NCBI RefSeq assembly: GCF_013336795.1
Contig: NZ_JAAFZT010000035.1
Span: 329,026 to 393,025 of the forward strand
Source of the DNA: Alteripontixanthobacter muriae
GTDB taxonomy: Bacteria > Pseudomonadota > Alphaproteobacteria > Sphingomonadales > Sphingomonadaceae
DNA length: 64,000 nucleotides
Direction: 5' to 3'
Made by a program: the position numbers and the translations under genes. Within the stretch, counting starts at the first letter, position 1. Every line of letters starts with the position of its first letter. Of this stretch, positions 31,433-41,092 are shown piece by piece. The notes beneath the pieces are model-generated. The model did not search any database, had not been told where the DNA came from, and saw only the letters and a program-made list of their open reading frames with translations.

Positions 31433-32761
31433 ATGACCAAAACCCGCTTCGCCCCTTCGCCGACCGGCAATCTGCATGTCGGCAATATTCGCACCGCTCT
31501 GCATAATTTCCTGCTCGCCCGGAAGCGGGGCGGGCGCTTCATGCTGCGGATCGACGATACCGATGCAGCGCGAAGCGAGGAACGCTTCGTCGAGGGAATC
31601 CGCCGCGATCTGGCGTGGCTGGGCATGGTGCCAGACGGCGAGGAACGGCAGTCCGCGCGTCAGGATCTGTATGAGCAGGCTTTCGCACGGCTGCTCGCAG
31701 ATGGGCGGATCTACCGCGCCTATGAGACCGCGCAGGAACTTGAGCTGAAGCGCAAGATACAGCTCGGTCGTGGCCGCCCACCGATCTACGACCGTGCCGC
31801 GCTGGATCTGACGGAGGCCGATCACGCTGCCCGGCTGGCCGAGGGCGTGCATCCGCACTGGCGCTTCCGCCTGGACCATGGGAGCCCGATCGAATGGACC
31901 GACGCGATCCGTGGTCCGGTGCGGTTCGATCCGGCGCTCCTGTCCGATCCGGTGGTCAGACGCGCGGATAATAGCTGGCTCTACATGCTGCCCAGCGCGG
32001 TTGACGATATCGAGATGGGGATCACCGATGTTTTGAGAGGCGAGGACCACGTCTCCAATACGGCAGTGCAGATCCAGATGTTCGAGGCATTGGGCGCGGC
32101 CCCGCCCGCCTTTGCGCATGAGGCTTTGCTGGTCGGCAGCGAGGGCAAACTGTCCAAGCGTCTCGGCTCGCTCGGGGTGGAGGAACTGCGCGCTTCCGGC
32201 ATTGAGCCGATGGCCGTTCTGTCATTGCTGGCGCGTCTCGGCTCGTCGCAGCCGGTCGAGCCGATTGCATCCATGCAGGTGCTCGTGGACAGTTTCGATC
32301 TGGCCAGCTTTGGCCGCGCACCGGCGCGTTTCGACGAGGCGGACCTTGAGCGGCTCAATGCTCAAATACTGCATGGCCTCGATTACAGCACGGTAAAGGA
32401 CCGGCTTCCGGACGGCATGGATGAGGCTGGATGGCTGGCGGTCAGGCCAAACCTCGAGAAACTCGCCGATGCGCAGGATTGGTGGCAGATCGTCACCGGT
32501 CCGGTGGTCACTCCCGAACTGGATGCGGAAGACCGCGCCTATCTGGCAGAGGCTTTGCCCATGCTCGAATGGTCCGCCGATCCCTGGCGCGACTGGACCG
32601 GCCAGCTGAAGGAAGCGACAGGGCGCAAGGGCAAGACCCTGTTCCTACCGCTGCGTCTGGCACTCACGGGACGCACATCGGGGCCGGACATGGCGCAGAT
32701 CCTGCCGCTCATCGGTGAGCAAGCCGCCCGCGAACGGCTGGAGCGCGCCGCCGCGGCCTAG
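31433..32761 (+). CDS. gltX: glutamate--tRNA ligase
   Basis: 442 residues. Class I synthetase with PSPTGNLHVGNIRTAL (HIGH site, about 8-23) and GKLSKRLG (KMSKS site, about 239). The C-terminal anticodon-binding domain is shorter than in the 470-500-residue GluRS. Alphaproteobacteria often carry two GluRS; the length suggests this is the smaller one, which may charge tRNA-Gln for transamidation. That subtype is inferred. It is convergent with pyk, whose 3' end overlaps by 4 bases. Confidence 0.93.
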   Translation: MTKTRFAPSPTGNLHVGNIRTALHNFLLARKRGGRFMLRIDDTDAARSEERFVEGIRRDLAWLGMVPDGEERQSARQDLYEQAFARLLADGRIYRAYETAQELELKRKIQLGRGRPPIYDRAALDLTEADHAARLAEGVHPHWRFRLDHGSPIEWTDAIRGPVRFDPALLSDPVVRRADNSWLYMLPSAVDDIEMGITDVLRGEDHVSNTAVQIQMFEALGAAPPAFAHEALLVGSEGKLSKRLGSLGVEELRASGIEPMAVLSLLARLGSSQPVEPIASMQVLVDSFDLASFGRAPARFDEADLERLNAQILHGLDYSTVKDRLPDGMDEAGWLAVRPNLEKLADAQDWWQIVTGPVVTPELDAEDRAYLAEALPMLEWSADPWRDWTGQLKEATGRKGKTLFLPLRLALTGRTSGPDMAQILPLIGEQAARERLERAAAA

Positions 32762-34227
32762 CTCTTGTGACGCTTCAACTCGTCGCCGGCCAGGGTGACG
32801 ACATGCAGCAGATTGGTCGCGCCGGGCGTGCCGAACGGCACCCCGGCCAAGGCAATCAGCTTGCTGCCCGCAGTGCCGAAGCCATGGCGCAGCGCCATGC
32901 GCTTGCCCTTGGCGATCATCTCTTCGAAACTGCCTATATCCCGCGTGGTCACCGCATGCGCGCCCCATAGCAGGGCAACGCGACGCGCTGCCTTTACTGA
33001 GGGCGTCAGCACCAGCATCGGAACGCTGGGCCGCTCGCGAGCGACGCGCCGGGCGGTGGAGCCCGAGCCGGTGAATACCACGATGGCCGCAATCGGCACC
33101 GTATCGGCGATGGTCATGCAGCTATGCGCCAGCGCATCCGCCGTGGTGGCGTCGGGCGGCGTATCGAGGAAGCGGACGCGCGCCAGGTAGGCCTCATCAC
33201 GCTCCACTTGGGCGGCGATGCGGTGCATGATCGCCACCGCCTCTTCCGGCCATTCGCCCGCTGCGGTCTCCGCCGACAGCATCACCGCATCGGCCCCGTC
33301 ATAGACCGCGTTGGCCACGTCGGATACTTCGGCGCGGGTCGGGGTGGGGCTTTCGATCATGCTTTCCAGCATCTGCGTCGCCACGATCACCGGCTTGCCC
33401 GCGTTGCGCGTTTCATTGACGATGCGCTTCTGCAGGGGCGGCACTTCCTCGGGGTCGAGCTCCACGCCCAGATCGCCGCGCGCCACCATGATCGAATCGG
33501 ACAGTTCGATGATCTCCGACAGGCGATGCACCGCCATCGGCTTCTCGATCTTGGCGCAGAGCGAACCATGGCCGCCCATCAGGCGGCGCGCTTCGGCCAG
33601 GTCCTCGCCGCGCTGGACGAAGCTGAGGCCGATCCAGTCAGCGCCGTGCTGCATGGCGAAAGCCAGATCCTTTCGATCCTTCTCGGTGAGTGCCGGAATC
33701 GGAATTTCCGCGTCGGGAACATTCACGCCCTTGCGGTCGGAAATGACGCCGCCGACCTCGGCCGAACACAGGATCTCGTCTTCGCTCGCGCGAATGACAC
33801 GCAGCCTGATCTTGCCATCATTTATCAGCAGGCGCTGGCCCTTCTCCAGCAGGCCGAACAGTTCCGGATGCGGTAGTTCGACGCGGTTCTCGTCACCGGG
33901 TTCAGGATTGCGATCCAAGGTGAAATGACCGGAATGGCGGATTACCGCTCTGCCACCAGCAAATTTGCCGACCCGCAATTTCGGACCCTGCAGATCGCAG
34001 AAGATGGCGATCGGATGATGACATTCGGCCTCCACCTCGCGAATGGCACGGATGGTTTCGGCGTGGGTCTCGTGATCGCCGTGGCTCATGTTCACGCGGA
34101 AGGCATCGGCGCCCGCCCGCACCAGTTTGCGCAGCATGTCGGGCGAGCGGCTGGCCGGCCCCACCGTTGCGAGAATCTTGACCTTGCGGCCACGGGGTTG
34201 AAAGCGTTTCGCTGCGAGCTTTTCCAT
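32758..34227 (-). CDS. pyk: pyruvate kinase
   Basis: 489 residues, MEKLAAKRFQPRGRKVKILATVGPAS start. The hallmarks are FRVNMSHGDHETH, CDLQGPKLRVG, the catalytic-lysine motif LCAKIEKPMAV and the metal-binding MVARDLG-type MVARGDLGVEL, followed by ATQMLESMI. Converts phosphoenolpyruvate and ADP to pyruvate and ATP. A single full-length chain with the usual C-terminal regulatory domain. Divergent from the DUF1244 gene with only 49 bases between starts, and convergent with gltX with a 4-base overlap. Confidence 0.98.
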   Translation of the reverse strand: MEKLAAKRFQPRGRKVKILATVGPASRSPDMLRKLVRAGADAFRVNMSHGDHETHAETIRAIREVEAECHHPIAIFCDLQGPKLRVGKFAGGRAVIRHSGHFTLDRNPEPGDENRVELPHPELFGLLEKGQRLLINDGKIRLRVIRASEDEILCSAEVGGVISDRKGVNVPDAEIPIPALTEKDRKDLAFAMQHGADWIGLSFVQRGEDLAEARRLMGGHGSLCAKIEKPMAVHRLSEIIELSDSIMVARGDLGVELDPEEVPPLQKRIVNETRNAGKPVIVATQMLESMIESPTPTRAEVSDVANAVYDGADAVMLSAETAAGEWPEEAVAIMHRIAAQVERDEAYLARVRFLDTPPDATTADALAHSCMTIADTVPIAAIVVFTGSGSTARRVARERPSVPMLVLTPSVKAARRVALLWGAHAVTTRDIGSFEEMIAKGKRMALRHGFGTAGSKLIALAGVPFGTPGATNLLHVVTLAGDELKRHKS

Positions 34228-34276
34228 TCGCAGCGCCTATGCCAATGCGGCCGGGCAAGACAAGGATGAAACCGAT

Positions 34277-34594
34277 ATGGAAGCCGTGAACAACAAAGCC
34301 GCAGACCCGCTCGACTCCATCGACGATGCTGTGGCTGCGCAGGCGTTTCGCCGATTGGTGCGCCACCTGCGTCATCGCAGCGATGCGCAGAATATCGACC
34401 TGATGGGGCTGTCGGGCTTCTGCCGCAATTGCCTGGCGGACTGGATTCGCGATGCGGGTTTCGAAGGGGACAAAATCGCCGCCCGGGAAGTGATCCACGG
34501 CATGCCGATGGATGAGTGGAAGGCGCGCCACCAGCAGCCCGCCACACCCGAACAGCTTGCCCGCATGGAAGAAAGCGTGGCGAAGAACGCCTGA
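34277..34594 (+). CDS. DUF1244 family protein
   Basis: 105 residues; the core LVRHLRHRSDAQNIDLMGLS followed by FCRNCLADWIRDAG is the signature of the small DUF1244 proteins common in proteobacteria. The paired cysteines in FCRNC may bind metal or be structural. Cytoplasmic, with no signal peptide. CAAGGAT lies 9 bases before the ATG. Function is not known. It shares a divergent region with pyk and precedes gapR by 128 bases. Confidence 0.88.
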   Translation: MEAVNNKAADPLDSIDDAVAAQAFRRLVRHLRHRSDAQNIDLMGLSGFCRNCLADWIRDAGFEGDKIAAREVIHGMPMDEWKARHQQPATPEQLARMEESVAKNA

Positions 34595-34722
34595 TCGCTG
34601 CCGGGCAGAAGCGGCAAAACGAATTATCCCGCGAGACTTGGCCGCGCGGCCTTCACCCGGGCAGGGCGGCACGCTAAGGCTCGCCGCCAACCGATTCTGA
34701 CCCCATCATCCGGAGACACAAG

Positions 34723-34959
34723 ATGGCCGAAGCCACCGATGACCGCCTGCGCCTGTTGATCGAACGTATCGAGCGACTGGAAGAAGAGAAGAAGGGCATC
34801 TCCGACGATATCCGCGACGTCTATGCCGAAGCGAAAGCCGTGGGCTACGATCCCAAGATCATGCGCCAGATCGTCCGACTGCGGAAGATGAAGCCCGACG
34901 ATCGCAGCGAGATGGAAACCATTCTCGACACCTACAAGGCCGCGCTCGGCCTCGGCTGA
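34723..34959 (+). CDS. gapR: GapR family nucleoid-associated DNA-binding protein (DUF2312)
   Basis: 78 residues, nearly all helical: an N-terminal coiled coil ([18 protein letters not shown]) and the conserved [20 protein letters not shown] / [18 protein letters not shown]. This matches GapR of Caulobacter, which clamps overtwisted DNA ahead of replication and transcription forks and stimulates topoisomerases. It is typical of alphaproteobacteria. GGAG precedes the ATG. A long hairpin (34979-35016) follows, consistent with a monocistronic unit. Confidence 0.93.
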   Translation: MAEATDDRLRLLIERIERLEEEKKGISDDIRDVYAEAKAVGYDPKIMRQIVRLRKMKPDDRSEMETILDTYKAALGLG

Positions 34960-34978
34960 AGCCGCGCGAGGCAGCGTG

Positions 34979-35016
34979 CACGAAGGGGCGGTTGCTTTGG
35001 CAAGCGCCCTTTCGTG
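34979..35016 (+). terminator. long hairpin, probable gapR terminator
   Basis: Arms of 17 bases (34979-34995 with 35000-35016) pair throughout except for one G-G mismatch and one G-U pair, with a TTTG loop, 19 bases after the gapR stop. The following bases are only moderately T-rich. Confidence 0.65.
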
Positions 35017-35060
35017 TTGTATGCTCTCCGCCTCCACAGTGAGGAACAAGGAGCACTGAC

Positions 35061-35411
35061 ATGGCCAGCCCCTGGAGCACGTCTTCCGACGGCATCATCG
35101 TATCGACCACGCCCACATTGGAGCAGCGCCCGGCGAAGGAATATCTCGGCATCGTCACGGGCGAGGTGATCGTCGGCGCCAATTTGTTTCGCGATCTGTT
35201 CGCCTCCATCACCGATCTCGTTGGCGGGCGTTCGGGCCAGTATGAGAAAGTCCTCGGCCGGGCACGGCACGAGGCGATCGAGGACATGACTGAACAGGCA
35301 CGCGCGCTTGGCGGCAATGCCGTGGTAGGCGTGGATATCGACTACGAAGTTCTGGGCCAGAATGGATCGATGCTGATGGTCAGCGTTTCGGGCACCGCGA
35401 TCCGCATCTGA
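35061..35411 (+). CDS. YbjQ family (heavy-metal-binding-like) protein
   Basis: 116 residues. [36 protein letters not shown] and the C-terminal [17 protein letters not shown] / GTAI pattern are those of the YbjQ/DUF74 family, small pentameric cytoplasmic proteins of uncertain function, sometimes labelled heavy-metal-binding without biochemical proof. AAGGAG precedes the ATG. Convergent with the CPBP protease gene, with 4 bases between stops. Confidence 0.92.
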   Translation: MASPWSTSSDGIIVSTTPTLEQRPAKEYLGIVTGEVIVGANLFRDLFASITDLVGGRSGQYEKVLGRARHEAIEDMTEQARALGGNAVVGVDIDYEVLGQNGSMLMVSVSGTAIRI

Positions 35412-35415
35412 CGGC

Positions 35416-36144
35416 TCACCCGCCGAAAGCCAGAATAGTGCCGATGGCCGTGCCATTATGCAGAACATGCAGCAGAATGGCCGACCATAATCCATAGGTC
35501 ACGCGCGCATAGCCGAAGATCAGCCCGGCGATGAATTGCGGTATGACCAGCGGCAGTGCGTAGGCCAGACTGGCGCCTTCGTAATTGAACAGGTGCACCA
35601 GCGCGAAGCTGAGGCTGGAAATGGCGAAGAAGACCGGAAAAGTCGCTCGAAACCAAGCGTAGGGCGGCTGCCCCTGATTCATGGCGGCCAGGAGAATCGC
35701 GGCGATCAGCACTGCGAACAATATGCCGAACCCGGCAAGGTGGGGTGGTACCAGACCGCCAGCCAGCGCAGCATAAGAGGCCGCAACAAGCAGGAACGGC
35801 ACAACATGCGCGGGCCTTCCCGAAAGCCAGCCGCGGAATACCGCTTCCTCCAGCGCCGGCACGAGCAGCACGACGAACATGATTTCCAGCGGCCCGAGAT
35901 CCAGATCCTCCAGCGCGTTGTCGGGAAAGGTCAGACCCAGCGTTTCTGCCGCGAAGGCGATGAGGATGAGCGGCACCATCATCGACAAGTCGAGCAGGTA
36001 GAGCATGCCCGTGCGCCGCAGGGTTACCGCATTCATCCCCGTGGCTGCACCGGGTATATCCGGGCGGCGAAGGAAGGCGGTGAAACGCCGAAACGTAGCG
36101 GGCAGACTGAAATCGCCCGTGGGTCTTGAGACTTGGTCGCTCAT
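35416..36144 (-). CDS. CPBP family intramembrane metalloprotease
   Basis: 242 residues with about six membrane helices. The ABI/CPBP motifs are present: EEAVFRG (first Glu pair and Arg), FALVHLFN (His) and HVLHN near the C-terminus (His, Asn). Related enzymes are intramembrane proteases like Rce1 or bacteriocin-processing and immunity proteins. Here there is no peptide gene nearby, so the substrate is unknown. Divergent from yebC with 69 bases between starts. Confidence 0.88.
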   Translation of the reverse strand: MSDQVSRPTGDFSLPATFRRFTAFLRRPDIPGAATGMNAVTLRRTGMLYLLDLSMMVPLILIAFAAETLGLTFPDNALEDLDLGPLEIMFVVLLVPALEEAVFRGWLSGRPAHVVPFLLVAASYAALAGGLVPPHLAGFGILFAVLIAAILLAAMNQGQPPYAWFRATFPVFFAISSLSFALVHLFNYEGASLAYALPLVIPQFIAGLIFGYARVTYGLWSAILLHVLHNGTAIGTILAFGG

Positions 36145-36213
36145 GCGGCTAATGCAGACCCCTGAAACTTATTGCAGATTGCTTTTCAATCCGGACACTG
36201 GACGATTACCGAC

Positions 36214-36963
36214 ATGGCAGGCCATTCCAAATTCAAGAACATCATGCATCGCAAGGGCGCGCAGGACAAGAAGCGCTCGGCGATGTTTTCCAAGCTCAGT
36301 CGCGAAATCACCGTCGCGGCCAAGATGGGCATGCCCGACCCGGACATGAACCCGCGCCTGAGGCTTGCGGTCAATGCGGCCAAGAGCCAGTCGATGCCCA
36401 AGGACAATATCCAGCGCGCGATCGACAAGGCCAGTGCCAATGAAGGCGACGATTATGAGGAAATCCGCTACGAAGGCTATGGCCCTGGCGGCTCGGCCAT
36501 TATCGTCGAGGCGCTGACCGACAATCGCAACCGTACCGCCACCAACATCCGCACCGCTTTTTCGAAAAACGGCGGCAATCTGGGCGCGTCGGGTTCCGTT
36601 GCGCATGGCTTCGAACGGCTCGGGCTGATCGTCTATCCCGCCAGCGTAGGCGGCGAGGACAAGGTGCTGGAAGCCGCACTGGAAGCCGGCGCGCAGGATA
36701 TCCAGTCGGGCGCGGAGGAGCACGAGATCTGGACCGCCGCCGACGATTTGCACGAGGTTGCCACCTCCCTGGAAAAGTCCCTCGGCGAGGCCGAGACCGT
36801 CAAGCTGGCATGGAAGCCCAATCTGACTGTCGACATGGACGAGAAGGACGCAGGCACTCTGTTCAAGCTCGTTGACGCTCTGGACGACGATGACGACGTG
36901 CAGACGGTGTGGGGCAATTACGAGGTCAGCGACGAGATCATGGAGCGTCTGGAAGCCGAATGA
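36214..36963 (+). CDS. yebC: YebC/PmpR family translation/transcription factor
   Basis: 249 residues from ATG 36214 ([20 protein letters not shown]). It has the highly conserved N-terminal segment, [13 protein letters not shown], and the [17 protein letters not shown] and [13 protein letters not shown] strands. YebC proteins bind DNA in some species and act as ribosome-associated elongation factors at proline stretches in others. The ruvC start overlaps its stop (ATGA), the common yebC-ruvC arrangement, so the two are co-translated. Confidence 0.96.
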   Translation: MAGHSKFKNIMHRKGAQDKKRSAMFSKLSREITVAAKMGMPDPDMNPRLRLAVNAAKSQSMPKDNIQRAIDKASANEGDDYEEIRYEGYGPGGSAIIVEALTDNRNRTATNIRTAFSKNGGNLGASGSVAHGFERLGLIVYPASVGGEDKVLEAALEAGAQDIQSGAEEHEIWTAADDLHEVATSLEKSLGEAETVKLAWKPNLTVDMDEKDAGTLFKLVDALDDDDDVQTVWGNYEVSDEIMERLEAE

Positions 36964-37472
36964 GCCTGCCCGTGCAGGGCGCGCCGGTTCGCATCCTGGG
37001 CCTCGACCCGTCGCTTTCCTGCACCGGCTGGGGCATCGTCGAATCGCAAGGGACGCGGCTGGTGCATGTCGCTAATGGCCAGTTCCCCAGCGATGCGAAG
37101 CTGCCGATGGCTCTGCGTCTGGCCGCGCTGCAACAGGAGCTGGCGCAGATCATCGCCGAATATCGGCCCGACCGCGGGGCGGCGGAGGAAGTGTTCGTCA
37201 ACAAGAACCCGCAATCGACCCTGAAGCTGGCGCAGGCGCGAGGGGCGATCCTCGCCGCCTGCGGGGCAGCCGGGCTTTCCGTGAACGAACACGCCACGCG
37301 GCTGGTGAAGAAAGCCGTGACCGGGACCGGAGCTGCCGAAAAGCGCCAGGTGCAGGCGATGATCAAGATCTTGCTGCCGGCAGCGAAGGTTGCCGGCCCC
37401 GATGCCGCCGACGCATTGGCGGTCGCGATTGCCGATGCGCATCTCGGTTCAGGCGTGCAGGGGAGGGTCTGA
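36960..37472 (+). CDS. ruvC: crossover junction endodeoxyribonuclease RuvC
   Basis: 170 residues from ATG 36960. The catalytic acids are in [14 protein letters not shown] (Asp), [20 protein letters not shown] (Glu) and [16 protein letters not shown] (two Asp). It resolves Holliday junctions after RuvAB branch migration; ruvAB is not in the window. The start overlaps the yebC stop. Length is normal. Confidence 0.97.
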   Translation: MSLPVQGAPVRILGLDPSLSCTGWGIVESQGTRLVHVANGQFPSDAKLPMALRLAALQQELAQIIAEYRPDRGAAEEVFVNKNPQSTLKLAQARGAILAACGAAGLSVNEHATRLVKKAVTGTGAAEKRQVQAMIKILLPAAKVAGPDAADALAVAIADAHLGSGVQGRV

Positions 37473-37483
37473 CCTTAGCAGTC

Positions 37484-38593
37484 TCAGGCCGGGCTTGCCG
37501 CTCGCCCGCGCTGCTCGGCCAGAATGGTCCATCCCGCCAGGAACAGCCCCGCAACCACCGGGCCGATTACGATACCGCTGAGGCCGAACACCGCAATACC
37601 GCCAAGGGTCGTTATGAGCACGATCCAGTCCGGAATGCCGGTGTCCCGCCCGACCAGGATTGGCCGTAGCAGATTGTCCGCGAGGCCGATGACCAGAATG
37701 CCCGATGCGATTACCACGACTCCTTGCCATATCGCGCCTGTGACCAGCAGGTAGATCGCCACAGGCACCCACACGATCGCCGGGCCGAGTGCGGGCAGAA
37801 GCGAGAATATCGCCATGAGCAGCCCGAACAGCAGGGCTGCAGGCATACCGACGATCCAGAAGGTGATCGCGCCCAGCGTTCCCTGCACCAGCCCAACGAC
37901 TACCGAGCCCTTGATGGTCGCCCGCACGATGGCGACGAAGTCATGCGCCAGACGGTCCGCGACGCTGTGTTCCAGCGGCAGCTTGTCGATGATGGTGCGG
38001 CCCAATTGCCTGCCGTCGCGCAGCAGGAAATAGGTCACATAGAGGCCGACAGCGAAGGAGAGGAAGAATGAAAATGCACCGCCACCAATGGCCAGGACAC
38101 GCGCGGCAATCGCCCCGACGCTTTCCTGGATCAGTTCCGAAAGCCGCGCCTGAATGGCACCGAAATCGCCATAGCCGGAATTGTCCAGCATGATCCGCAT
38201 CCGTTCGGGCAAGGCATCGTAATAGCGGGTGAAATATTCCGCCGCGTCGATCTCCTGCGCCTGTATGGCGAAATAGACTGCCGTGGCCTGATCGACGATC
38301 ATGCTGCCGATCACGATCGACGGGATGACAATTGCGACAAATATGGTGAGCAGGGCAAGCAGCGCGGCGCGGTTCTCATGGCCGCGCATCTGGCGCAGGA
38401 TCCTGCGATAGAGCGGCTGGAACATGATCGCGGCGATGGCAGCCCACATGATCGCCGATATGAAGGGCCAGGCCACCGCGCCGAGGAACAGGGTAATTGT
38501 AGCGAGGAACAGGATCAGCCCGCCCTGCTCGAGGCGCGTGCGCCCTACCTGATCGAAACTGTTCACCGCCCTCGCCCTCTTGGTCTTTTCCAT
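37484..38593 (-). CDS. AI-2E family transporter (PerM-like membrane protein)
   Basis: 369 residues from ATG 38591-38593 (MEKTKRARAVNSFDQVG). About eight membrane segments with the soluble helical region between, and the typical FFLSFAVGLYVTYFLLRDGRQL, WVPVAIYLLVTGAIWQG and DNLLRPILVG segments. The family includes the TqsA exporter of autoinducer-2 and Na+/H+ antiporter-like members, so substrate is not implied. A longer upstream opening overlaps the oxidoreductase gene control region and lacks similarity. Divergent from the oxidoreductase gene. Confidence 0.9.
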   Translation of the reverse strand: MEKTKRARAVNSFDQVGRTRLEQGGLILFLATITLFLGAVAWPFISAIMWAAIAAIMFQPLYRRILRQMRGHENRAALLALLTIFVAIVIPSIVIGSMIVDQATAVYFAIQAQEIDAAEYFTRYYDALPERMRIMLDNSGYGDFGAIQARLSELIQESVGAIAARVLAIGGGAFSFFLSFAVGLYVTYFLLRDGRQLGRTIIDKLPLEHSVADRLAHDFVAIVRATIKGSVVVGLVQGTLGAITFWIVGMPAALLFGLLMAIFSLLPALGPAIVWVPVAIYLLVTGAIWQGVVVIASGILVIGLADNLLRPILVGRDTGIPDWIVLITTLGGIAVFGLSGIVIGPVVAGLFLAGWTILAEQRGRAASPA

Positions 38594-38798
38594 CTTCGCC
38601 TCTAGCGGATGGAACGGCAGTTGCGAAACGATGATTGAAAACCCGCATTTCGTCTCGAACTTGATCGATAGCGCCCCGGCAGGCAGGATGCGTGCGGAAT
38701 GCCAACGGCGGTGGAGAAACGATCCTCGCGTCAGAGCATTGCATCTAGGAGCCGGTCTTGGCCTTTCGCCAGCGCCGGCACAGCAAGGATCAGCAAGC

Positions 38799-41084
38799 AT
38801 GGCCGAACGCGACGATCTCCCTCATTCCAGCGGCCCTGCAGGGGGCTGGGGGTCGATGAAGGGCATAGCCCGCATCTTTGGCGAGACCTGGGCCGAGGCA
38901 GGCGCGCTGGACACCTTGCGGCGGCAGAACAAGACAAAGGGGCACATGTGCTCGTCCTGCGCCTGGCCGAAACCCGCCAATTACAAGCCGTTCGAATTTT
39001 GCGAGAACGGCGCCAAGGCGACCCTGTGGGAAAGCACCAGCGCCCGCTGCACACCGGAATTCTTTGCGCAGGCGGGGCATCGCCTTACCGAATTGCGCGA
39101 CTGGCGCGATCATGACCTTGAGATGCAGGGGCGATTGACTCACCCCCTGCGCTACGATGCGCAAAGCGATCGCTACGTCGCGGTAAGCTGGGAGGAAGCC
39201 TTCGCCGCCATCGGCGACCGGCTGCGCGACCTTCCGACAGAAAGCGTCGTCTTCTATGCCTCGGGCCACGCAGGGCTTGAGGCATCTTACCTTTATGCCC
39301 TGCTTGCCCGCGCCTATGGCAACAACAATCTGCCGCAGAGCAGCAACATGTGCCATGAAACAACCTCGGTCGGCCTCAAGAAAGTGCTCGGCACACCAGT
39401 CGGAACCGTCACCTGGGACGATCTGGACAAGACCGACGCCTATTTCTTCTTTGGTCAGAACCCCGGCACCAACAGCCCGCGGTTCCTCCACCCGCTGAAG
39501 GAAGCGAAGGATCGCGGCGCGAAGATCGTCACCTTCAACCCGGTTATCGAGCAGGGACTGGTCAGCTTCGTCGATCCGCAGAACCCCGTCGACATGCTCA
39601 CCGGGCGGGAGACGAAGATTTCCGACCAATACCACCAGCTTCGCGCGGGCGGCGATGTCGCCGCCATTCTGGGCATGTGCAAGGTGGTGATCGAGGCCGA
39701 CGATGCCGCGCGAGCAAAGGGCGAGGCCGAAGTGATCGACCACGCCTTCATCGCCGAACACACGGTTGGCTTCGATGAATATGTCGATTATTGCCGCGCC
39801 GCCGATTGGGCGGAAATCGAGCGGGAGAGCGGCCTTACCGAAAGCGCCCTGCGCGATGCGGCGCGCATCTACATGCAGGCGGAAAAGGTCATCGGCGTCT
39901 ATGGCATGGGGCTGACGCAGCACCGTCATGGCGCGCTGAACCTCGCCATGTTCGCCAATTTCCTGCTGCTGCGCGGCAATATCGGCCGGGAAGGGGCGGG
40001 TGCCTGCCCGGTGCGCGGCCACAGCAACGTGCAGGGCCAGCGCACCGTGGGCATCGCCGAAAAGGCGGATCTGATCCCGATGGAGCGGCTGAAGGCGCTG
40101 TTCGGCTTCGACCCGCCGACGAAGGACGGTATGCATATCGTCGATGCCGTGAACGGGCTGATCGCAGGAGAGGTGAAGGGCTTCATCTCGCTGGGCGGCA
40201 ATCTGCTGCGCGCCGTGCCGGACCAGCAGCGGATGGAGGAAGGCTGGGCGAAGCAGGATCTCACCGTGATGATCTCGACCAAGCTGAACCGCAGCCACCT
40301 GTTTCCCGGCAAGCACGCCTATATCCTGCCCTGCCTCGCCCGCAGCGAGATTGACATGCAGGCGAGCGGCAATCAGGCCATTACCATCGAGGACAGTTTC
40401 TCGATGATCCACGGTTCGCTCGGCCGACGTCAGCCTGCGGCGGACACTCTGAAGAGCGAACTGGATATCGTCTGCTCGATTGCTAAGGCGGCGCTCGCGC
40501 CCAATCCGAAGCTGAAATGGCGCGATTGGGTTGGCGATTATGCGCTGGTCCGCGATCTGATTGCGCAGACCTATCCCGACGACTTTCACGACTTCAATGC
40601 GCGGATGTGGGAACCCGGCGGCTTCTATCGCGGCAATTCGGCCCGGGAGCGGATCTGGAAGACCGAGGTCGGCAAGGCGATCATCACCACGCCCGAACGC
40701 CTCAGCGTGACCGGGTTCGAAGACAAGCCGGGCCGCTACCGGCTGCTGACGATGCGCTCGAACGATCAGTTCAATACGACGATCTATGGCTATAGCGACC
40801 GTTTCCGCGGCATCGAGGGCACGCGCGACGTGGTGCTGATGAACCCCGACGACATCGAGGAGGCCGGACTGCGCGACGGACAGTTCGTCAGGCTGGTTGG
40901 CGATGCGGAGGACGGAGTGGACCGGCGGCTGGGTGGGCTGAAGCTGATCGCCTACACCCTGCCGCGTGGTACGGTTGCGTCCTATTATCCGGAGTGCAAC
41001 GTGCTGATCTCGATCGACAATCACGACCAGCTTTCCAAGACGCCCGGCTCGAAGTCGATACCGGTGCGGATCGAGGCGGCTTGA
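38799..41084 (+). CDS. FdhF/YdeP family molybdopterin oxidoreductase
   Basis: 761 residues from ATG 38799 (MAERDDLPHSSG). It starts with HMCSSCAWPKPANYKPFEFC, which replaces the usual four-cysteine [4Fe-4S] motif of formate dehydrogenases with the pattern seen in YdeP-type enzymes. The molybdopterin-binding core includes SSNMCHETTSVGLKKVLGTP, FGQNPGTNSPRFLHPL and ACPVRGHSNVQGQRTVGI. YdeP proteins are formate-dehydrogenase-like, with substrates mostly unknown (YdeP is linked to acid resistance). No partner electron-transfer subunit is encoded nearby. It is followed by mobA and fdhD, which supply cofactor and sulfuration, so this looks like a self-contained maturation operon. Confidence 0.93.
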   Translation: MAERDDLPHSSGPAGGWGSMKGIARIFGETWAEAGALDTLRRQNKTKGHMCSSCAWPKPANYKPFEFCENGAKATLWESTSARCTPEFFAQAGHRLTELRDWRDHDLEMQGRLTHPLRYDAQSDRYVAVSWEEAFAAIGDRLRDLPTESVVFYASGHAGLEASYLYALLARAYGNNNLPQSSNMCHETTSVGLKKVLGTPVGTVTWDDLDKTDAYFFFGQNPGTNSPRFLHPLKEAKDRGAKIVTFNPVIEQGLVSFVDPQNPVDMLTGRETKISDQYHQLRAGGDVAAILGMCKVVIEADDAARAKGEAEVIDHAFIAEHTVGFDEYVDYCRAADWAEIERESGLTESALRDAARIYMQAEKVIGVYGMGLTQHRHGALNLAMFANFLLLRGNIGREGAGACPVRGHSNVQGQRTVGIAEKADLIPMERLKALFGFDPPTKDGMHIVDAVNGLIAGEVKGFISLGGNLLRAVPDQQRMEEGWAKQDLTVMISTKLNRSHLFPGKHAYILPCLARSEIDMQASGNQAITIEDSFSMIHGSLGRRQPAADTLKSELDIVCSIAKAALAPNPKLKWRDWVGDYALVRDLIAQTYPDDFHDFNARMWEPGGFYRGNSARERIWKTEVGKAIITTPERLSVTGFEDKPGRYRLLTMRSNDQFNTTIYGYSDRFRGIEGTRDVVLMNPDDIEEAGLRDGQFVRLVGDAEDGVDRRLGGLKLIAYTLPRGTVASYYPECNVLISIDNHDQLSKTPGSKSIPVRIEAA

Positions 41085-41092
41085 GCGCTTCG

